Part shown: positions 58,272 to 64,000 of the stretch, piece by piece
How the letters are laid out: each line of letters opens with the position of its first letter
Numbering within the stretch: position 1 is the stretch's first letter
From: Tamaricihabitans halophyticus
GTDB taxonomy: Bacteria; Actinomycetota; Actinomycetes; Mycobacteriales; Pseudonocardiaceae
NCBI RefSeq assembly: GCF_004340875.1
Contig: NZ_SLXQ01000003.1
Coordinates: 124,001-188,000 of the forward strand
DNA length: 64,000 nucleotides
Direction: 5' to 3'
Notes under the pieces: model-generated
Told to the model about the DNA's origin: nothing
The model's input: the letters and a program-made list of their open reading frames with translations, nothing else
The model's database searches: none
Program-made: the position numbers and the translations under genes

Positions 58272-58688
58272 ATGAGCTTGCACGAGAACCTGCTTGGCCC
58301 TGAGCCGACCCAGCTACCGGAGCGTCCTGAACCGCAGGCAGCGCTGGCCGCCGGCACCGATCCCGCCGAGGTGGTTACCAAACATCCGGACTTCAGTGCC
58401 GGCTGGGCCACGCTTGCCGAGGTCGCGCTGGCCGCCGGTGAGTACGTCGCCGCGTACGCCTACGCGCGCACCGGTTACCACCGCGGGCTCGACCAGCTGC
58501 GCCGTGCGGGGTGGAAGGGGCACGGCCCCGTTCCGTGGGCGCACGAGCCGAACCAGGGCGTGCTGCGCGCGATCGGAGCGCTGGCCAAGGCCGCGCGGGC
58601 GATCGGTGAGTCCGCGGAGTTCGACCGCTGCGTTCAGCTGCTCAACGACTCCGATCCGGCCGCGACCGCCGCGCTCGAGTTGGCGTGA
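58272..58688 (+). CDS. DUF3151 family protein
   Basis: This 138-aa soluble protein is a full-length match to the actinobacterial DUF3151 family: NLLGPEPTQLPE at the start, ATLAEVALAAGEYVAAYAYA near 55, the highly conserved RTGYHRGLDQLRRAGWKG segment and VPWAHEPNQGVLRAI. Its alpha-helical repeats suggest a TPR-like fold. As I recall, the family member in M. tuberculosis lies between fba and purA, as here. Function unknown. Its stop overlaps the next gene's GTG. Confidence 0.9.
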   Translation: MSLHENLLGPEPTQLPERPEPQAALAAGTDPAEVVTKHPDFSAGWATLAEVALAAGEYVAAYAYARTGYHRGLDQLRRAGWKGHGPVPWAHEPNQGVLRAIGALAKAARAIGESAEFDRCVQLLNDSDPAATAALELA

Positions 58689-59503
58689 CGGACGTCGCTG
58701 CGCAACCGCGGCAGATCAGCCTGCCTGCCGGCGAGTACGCCTATCTGGACGTCGGCGAAGGGCAGCCGATTGTCGCGCTGCACGGGCATTTCGGCCGGGC
58801 AAGTATCTTCGCGCCGGTTGCCGTGGACATCGGCTGCCGGATACTCGCACTCGATCAGCGTGGGCACGGGCATAGCCCGAGCGACGGTGACTTCCGCCTT
58901 GATTCCTATGTGGACGATGCGGCGGCGTTTATTGCCGCGCTGGACCTTGCGCCGGTGCCGGTGCTCGGCCATTCGATGGGTGGGCTGGTGGCATACCGGC
59001 TCGCCGCGCGTTATCCGGAGCTGGTGCGGGTACTGCTGATCGAGGACGCCACGGTGCGCAACGATGCGCCGACCGTGCCGAACCCGGTGCTGGACCTCTC
59101 GGACTGGCCGCGCCGCGCGCCTACGCGGGACGCGCTCGCCACGGCGATCGAAGAGCGCGGTATCCCTTCCGGTTACTTCATGCACAGTGCGGCGGAGTTC
59201 GCCGACGGGTGGGGTTTGCTCTTCGACTACGCGGACATGGTCGACTCGCAGCGCGCGCACCTCGGCGACTACTGGTCCGACTGGCTTGCCTCGAGCTGCC
59301 CGGCGCTATTGCTGCACGGCAAGCACAGCACGATTCTGGCCAGCGAACTCGCGCGCGAGATGGCCGGTGCGCGACCGAACACGACGCTGCGCGAGTTCGC
59401 TGACTGCGGGCACTGGATCCACGACGACGACCCGGCTGGGTTCGCCGCCGCGATCCGCGACTATCTGGGTACCGACTGTCTGGACAGCGTTGCCGCGTCC
59501 TAA
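58685..59503 (+). CDS. Alpha/beta hydrolase
   Basis: This 272-aa cytosolic hydrolase has LHGHFGRAS as the oxyanion region, DQRGHGHS, the nucleophile elbow GHSMGG (Ser about 97) and the histidine in DCGHWIHDDDP. The GTG overlaps the DUF3151 stop by 4 nt, so the two are co-translated. The class includes esterases, lactonases and haloperoxidase-like proteins; the substrate is unknown. The stop is interlocked with that of the convergent nuclease gene. Confidence 0.84.
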   Translation: MTDVAAQPRQISLPAGEYAYLDVGEGQPIVALHGHFGRASIFAPVAVDIGCRILALDQRGHGHSPSDGDFRLDSYVDDAAAFIAALDLAPVPVLGHSMGGLVAYRLAARYPELVRVLLIEDATVRNDAPTVPNPVLDLSDWPRRAPTRDALATAIEERGIPSGYFMHSAAEFADGWGLLFDYADMVDSQRAHLGDYWSDWLASSCPALLLHGKHSTILASELAREMAGARPNTTLREFADCGHWIHDDDPAGFAAAIRDYLGTDCLDSVAAS

Positions 59504-60138
59504 CAGGTACCCAACATCTCCTCCAGCGCGCCCTTTTCGGCTTCGTTGACGGTGAGTTGCCACTTGTCCTTTACCGCGATCCAGCTCTTGCCGTAATCGC
59601 ACCAGTGCTCGCGCACCTCGGGCTTCCATTCGTCCGGCGAGGAGTCGCCCTTCGCTCCGTTTGACTCCGGGGTGACCGCGATCAGTTGCGGATCGTCCAG
59701 ATCGTTGGCGAACTGCTCGCGCTTGTCGCGGGTCCATTCGGCCGCGCCAGTGCGCCATGCGTTGGCCAGCGGGACCATGTGGTCGATGCTGATATCGGAC
59801 GGCTCGGACCTCGTTTCGCCGTCGAACGGGCTGAACCAGCTGCCGCTCGTCGGGTAGCAGTCCTCGCCGACCTCAACGCCTTCGCCATCGCGTTTGAGCA
59901 CTTCCTCGCGAGTGTTGCAGTTGTCGGAAACAGTGCTCCAGTGCGGGAACTCGTCCCGGTCGTAGCCGTCCATCGAACCGTCTGGGGCGACTTCCAGCTC
60001 GGTGAGCATCGTCTGCGCCGTTTCGGTATCGGGGATATTCGGCGGGACGGCGCTCGCGGCAGGAGCGAGGCCGAGCACCAGACCGCCGGATAACGCGACA
60101 ACGGTGAGTGCGGAGCGGAGGGTGCGGGATGTGGACAT
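59500..60138 (-). CDS. Secreted HNH endonuclease family protein (GmrSD/DUF1524-like)
   Basis: This 212-aa protein has a signal peptide (about residues 1-30, cleavage after ASA). The mature part carries the DUF1524-type HNH motif ISIDHMVPLANAW with Asp119-His120, the LIAVTPESN and GAKGDSSPDEW segments, with Asn160 and Lys163 in the usual N...KGD pattern. Three cysteines may form a disulfide. It is predicted to be an extracellular nuclease that degrades DNA, for nutrition or competition. GGAGG lies 5 nt before the ATG at 60138. Confidence 0.87.
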   Translation of the reverse strand: MSTSRTLRSALTVVALSGGLVLGLAPAASAVPPNIPDTETAQTMLTELEVAPDGSMDGYDRDEFPHWSTVSDNCNTREEVLKRDGEGVEVGEDCYPTSGSWFSPFDGETRSEPSDISIDHMVPLANAWRTGAAEWTRDKREQFANDLDDPQLIAVTPESNGAKGDSSPDEWKPEVREHWCDYGKSWIAVKDKWQLTVNEAEKGALEEMLGTC

Positions 60139-60372
60139 ATCGCCTCCGAGGCAGTTAGTTCGTGGGGACTTCACGACCTCCTCTGGACTTTGACGGATGA
60201 AGGTGACGAGAGCAACGCCTTCGGGTGGCGAGTTACTGACTGAACGTGAATTTGGCTCAACGAAAGATCGACGCTCTACCGTGCGTAGATCGGGTAGCCG
60301 GCCGAATGGGTGATAGTGTGGTTACTGATCGTTTCAGTAATCCGCTCCGTGTGGCCAGCTCGGCCAGTGCGC

Positions 60373-62479
<2,107 letters not shown>

Positions 62480-62495
62480 GCGGCCTCGGCGCGAC

Positions 62496-63146
62496 TCAGG
62501 CGTTCCGCGAGGTGACCGTGGTCTGGCTGCGATACCTGGCTTCGACCTCGGCCTCGGCCGCGTCTCGCCGGTGCAACATGGCGAGTGCGGCGACGGTCAC
62601 CAGACCGATGAGCGCGACGCTATGCACCGCCAGCTGGCCGGACAGTGCGCGGCCGGTAAGCAGATCGTTCACGCTCAACAAGGTGAGGATGGCAAGGCAA
62701 CCGGTCAGCGTTGGCAGCAGACCGGTTGCCCGATCGGTCCGGTAGGTAATCCAGGCGAAGCCGATGCCAAGCCCGATATTCCACGCCGCGTTCATGTTTC
62801 CGGCATGTGCGAATGCGGTATGGCCGGGCTCGCCAGGTGGCGCTTCGCCAAACACGATTTGCAGCGTGCCGATCACCAACTGGCCAACGGCCAGTACCGC
62901 GAGCAGTACCCGGAGTAGTAGCCGCAGGCGTTCCCTGCCCGGGTTTGGTGGCGCGAGAGTGTCGAGCCGCGGTACCGACTGCTCGGAGCTGGCTCTGGTG
63001 ATCCGCGTGATCCGCGCTATCTGTTCCGTCCACTGCCGACAGTCACGACAAGTGTCCAGATGTAGCTCCACGTCAATGGCGAAGGCGAACTCGTCCTCGC
63101 CATCCAAGCGCGCGGAAAGGTGTTCCCGGCATTCGGCGCATCCCAC
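62496..63146 (-). CDS. Zinc-finger (zf-HC2) membrane protein
   Basis: This is a 216-aa protein with an N-terminal anti-sigma-type zinc motif, with Cys3/Cys6 and His29-x3-Cys33-x2-Cys36, then about five hydrophobic helices from residue 75. No sigma factor gene is adjacent, so it may regulate one encoded elsewhere or serve another role. The start is a GTG with a weak ribosome site. It is convergent with purA. Confidence 0.8.
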   Translation of the reverse strand: MGCAECREHLSARLDGEDEFAFAIDVELHLDTCRDCRQWTEQIARITRITRASSEQSVPRLDTLAPPNPGRERLRLLLRVLLAVLAVGQLVIGTLQIVFGEAPPGEPGHTAFAHAGNMNAAWNIGLGIGFAWITYRTDRATGLLPTLTGCLAILTLLSVNDLLTGRALSGQLAVHSVALIGLVTVAALAMLHRRDAAEAEVEARYRSQTTVTSRNA

Positions 63147-63220
63147 CTACCCATAGTGATACCAGTGCCGGACCGTTTCCAGGGTTTCCGGGAATTTGCC
63201 GCGAATCTCGGCTGCCCGGG

Positions 63221-64000
63221 TTACCGCTGGTCCGCCCGCGCCTCCACCGCGGTGTCCGGATTGTCACTGAACACGCCATCGATCCCGGTGTCGATAAACC
63301 GCTGGTACTCCGCGAATGCGTCGCCATACGCGGCGGGATCGGTTGAGGAGACGTAGTCCGCCGGCAGGTACTCGTTCTCGTTGCGGAAGGTGAACGGCAC
63401 GACTTCCAGTCCGGCGGCGTGCGCGTCATCGACAAGGCTGGTCGGTTCGGTCAGCGCGCCCTGCGCGTCCCGAGGAATGATCTGGTCCTTTTCCGGGCCG
63501 ACCGAATCGGCGTAGCCGGCCATCTCGCGTAACCCCTGCGGGGTAACCAGATCGGCGTAGGTGCGCGGATCGCCGGAAGCCACGAAGTCGTAGGGCGCGC
63601 CATCGGCGAGGGTCAGCTGGACCATGTTCACGTTCAGCCATTCGTCCAGTGCCTGTAGATTGCCCACCTCGAAGGACTGCACGAGAACCTTTGACTCCGC
63701 GGTGTTCAACCCGTACTCGTTCAGCGCGGCGACCATCCCGGGTTCGATTGGCACCCCAAGTTCCCTGAAGTAGGTCGGATGCTTGGTTTCTGGCGCGATC
63801 CCGATCTCCCTGCCGAGGTCGTTGGACAGTCCTTCGCGCAGCTGCAGGATCTCGTCGAACGTTGGCACCTCGTAACGGCCGTTGTACATCGTGTTGTTCG
63901 GACGGATGTCCGGAACCCGCTCGATTGCCCGCAGCGTTTTCAGCTCGGCGAGCGTGAAGTCCTCGGTGAACCAGCCGGTCAGTTGCTGACCATCCACCGT
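63221..64000 (-). CDS. Glycerophosphodiester phosphodiesterase, N-terminus beyond window
   Basis: This is the C-terminal 259 residues or so of a GDPD/GlpQ-type enzyme, which releases glycerol 3-phosphate from glycerophosphodiesters. It shows TFDEILQLREG near the left, the ETKHPTYF motif, LVQSFE and the FTFRNENEYLPADY and GVFSDNPD segments characteristic of secreted GlpQ-like members. The frame is open through position 64000, so the catalytic N-terminal HRG motif and any signal peptide lie to the right of the window. Confidence 0.9.
   Translation of the reverse strand, partial: TVDGQQLTGWFTEDFTLAELKTLRAIERVPDIRPNNTMYNGRYEVPTFDEILQLREGLSNDLGREIGIAPETKHPTYFRELGVPIEPGMVAALNEYGLNTAESKVLVQSFEVGNLQALDEWLNVNMVQLTLADGAPYDFVASGDPRTYADLVTPQGLREMAGYADSVGPEKDQIIPRDAQGALTEPTSLVDDAHAAGLEVVPFTFRNENEYLPADYVSSTDPAAYGDAFAEYQRFIDTGIDGVFSDNPDTAVEARADQR

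Overview
The window reads as chromosome of a high-GC actinomycete, most likely a Pseudonocardiales member (Amycolatopsis/Saccharopolyspora-like). The signs are very high GC at third codon positions, many GTG starts and 4-nt start/stop overlaps, a mycofactocin locus, an XRE/DUF5753 regulator paired with DUF397, ECF and SigE-family sigma factors, zinc-finger anti-sigma proteins, and an fba ... DUF3151 ... purA neighbourhood like that of Mycobacterium. I see no tRNA, rRNA, CRISPR array, transposase or phage gene.

Region 1 (1-29.2 kb) is a mosaic of short units: an osmoprotectant ABC operon cut by the left edge; a RecB-like nuclease; a PAF-acetylhydrolase-like esterase with an SDR; a gamma-glutamyltransferase and a secreted lipase; an ECF sigma/anti-sigma/ABC operon; three related methyltransferases, one broken by a 1-nt frameshift; a TetR/esterase unit facing an MFS pump and a GlcD-type flavoprotein, with two palindromic operators between them; a PQQ-repeat lipoprotein; the XRE/DUF397 pair; a RibD-like reductase, DedA, NagA and a SigE-family sigma factor. 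Eight copies of one short palindromic repeat family lie at, or within about 12 nt of, stop codons in this region, six of them between convergent genes. I found none to the right of 29.2 kb.

Region 2 (29.2-45.1 kb) is a mycofactocin locus. Twelve minus-strand genes, nearly all translationally coupled, run mftA-mftB-mftC, two FadH/OYE-type flavoproteins, ETF alpha, an ETF:quinone-oxidoreductase-like flavoprotein, a FixX ferredoxin, ETF beta, mftE, an SDR and mftF. mftR is divergent. mftD and mftG are not in the window. Next come an NDMA-dependent alcohol dehydrogenase, a GAF/AAA/Fis regulator with a degenerate Walker A, and a PPOX-fold protein.

Region 3 (45.2-54.2 kb) is a seven-gene catabolic operon: ketone carboxylase-like HyuA and HyuB, a small zinc ribbon, an acyl-CoA synthetase, a 123-aa unknown, a DUF35 protein and a thiolase-like enzyme, with a divergent AraC regulator. 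My reading is that regions 2 and 3 form an alcohol-to-ketone-to-beta-keto-acyl-CoA route: mycofactocin carries the electrons of alcohol oxidation, the ETF module passes them to quinone, and the ketone is carboxylated, CoA-activated and cleaved. This is inference.

Region 4 (54.2-64 kb) holds an SDR, an F420-type LLM oxidoreductase, class II fructose-bisphosphate aldolase, DUF3151, an alpha/beta hydrolase, a secreted HNH nuclease, purA, a zinc-finger membrane protein and a glycerophosphodiesterase cut by the right edge.
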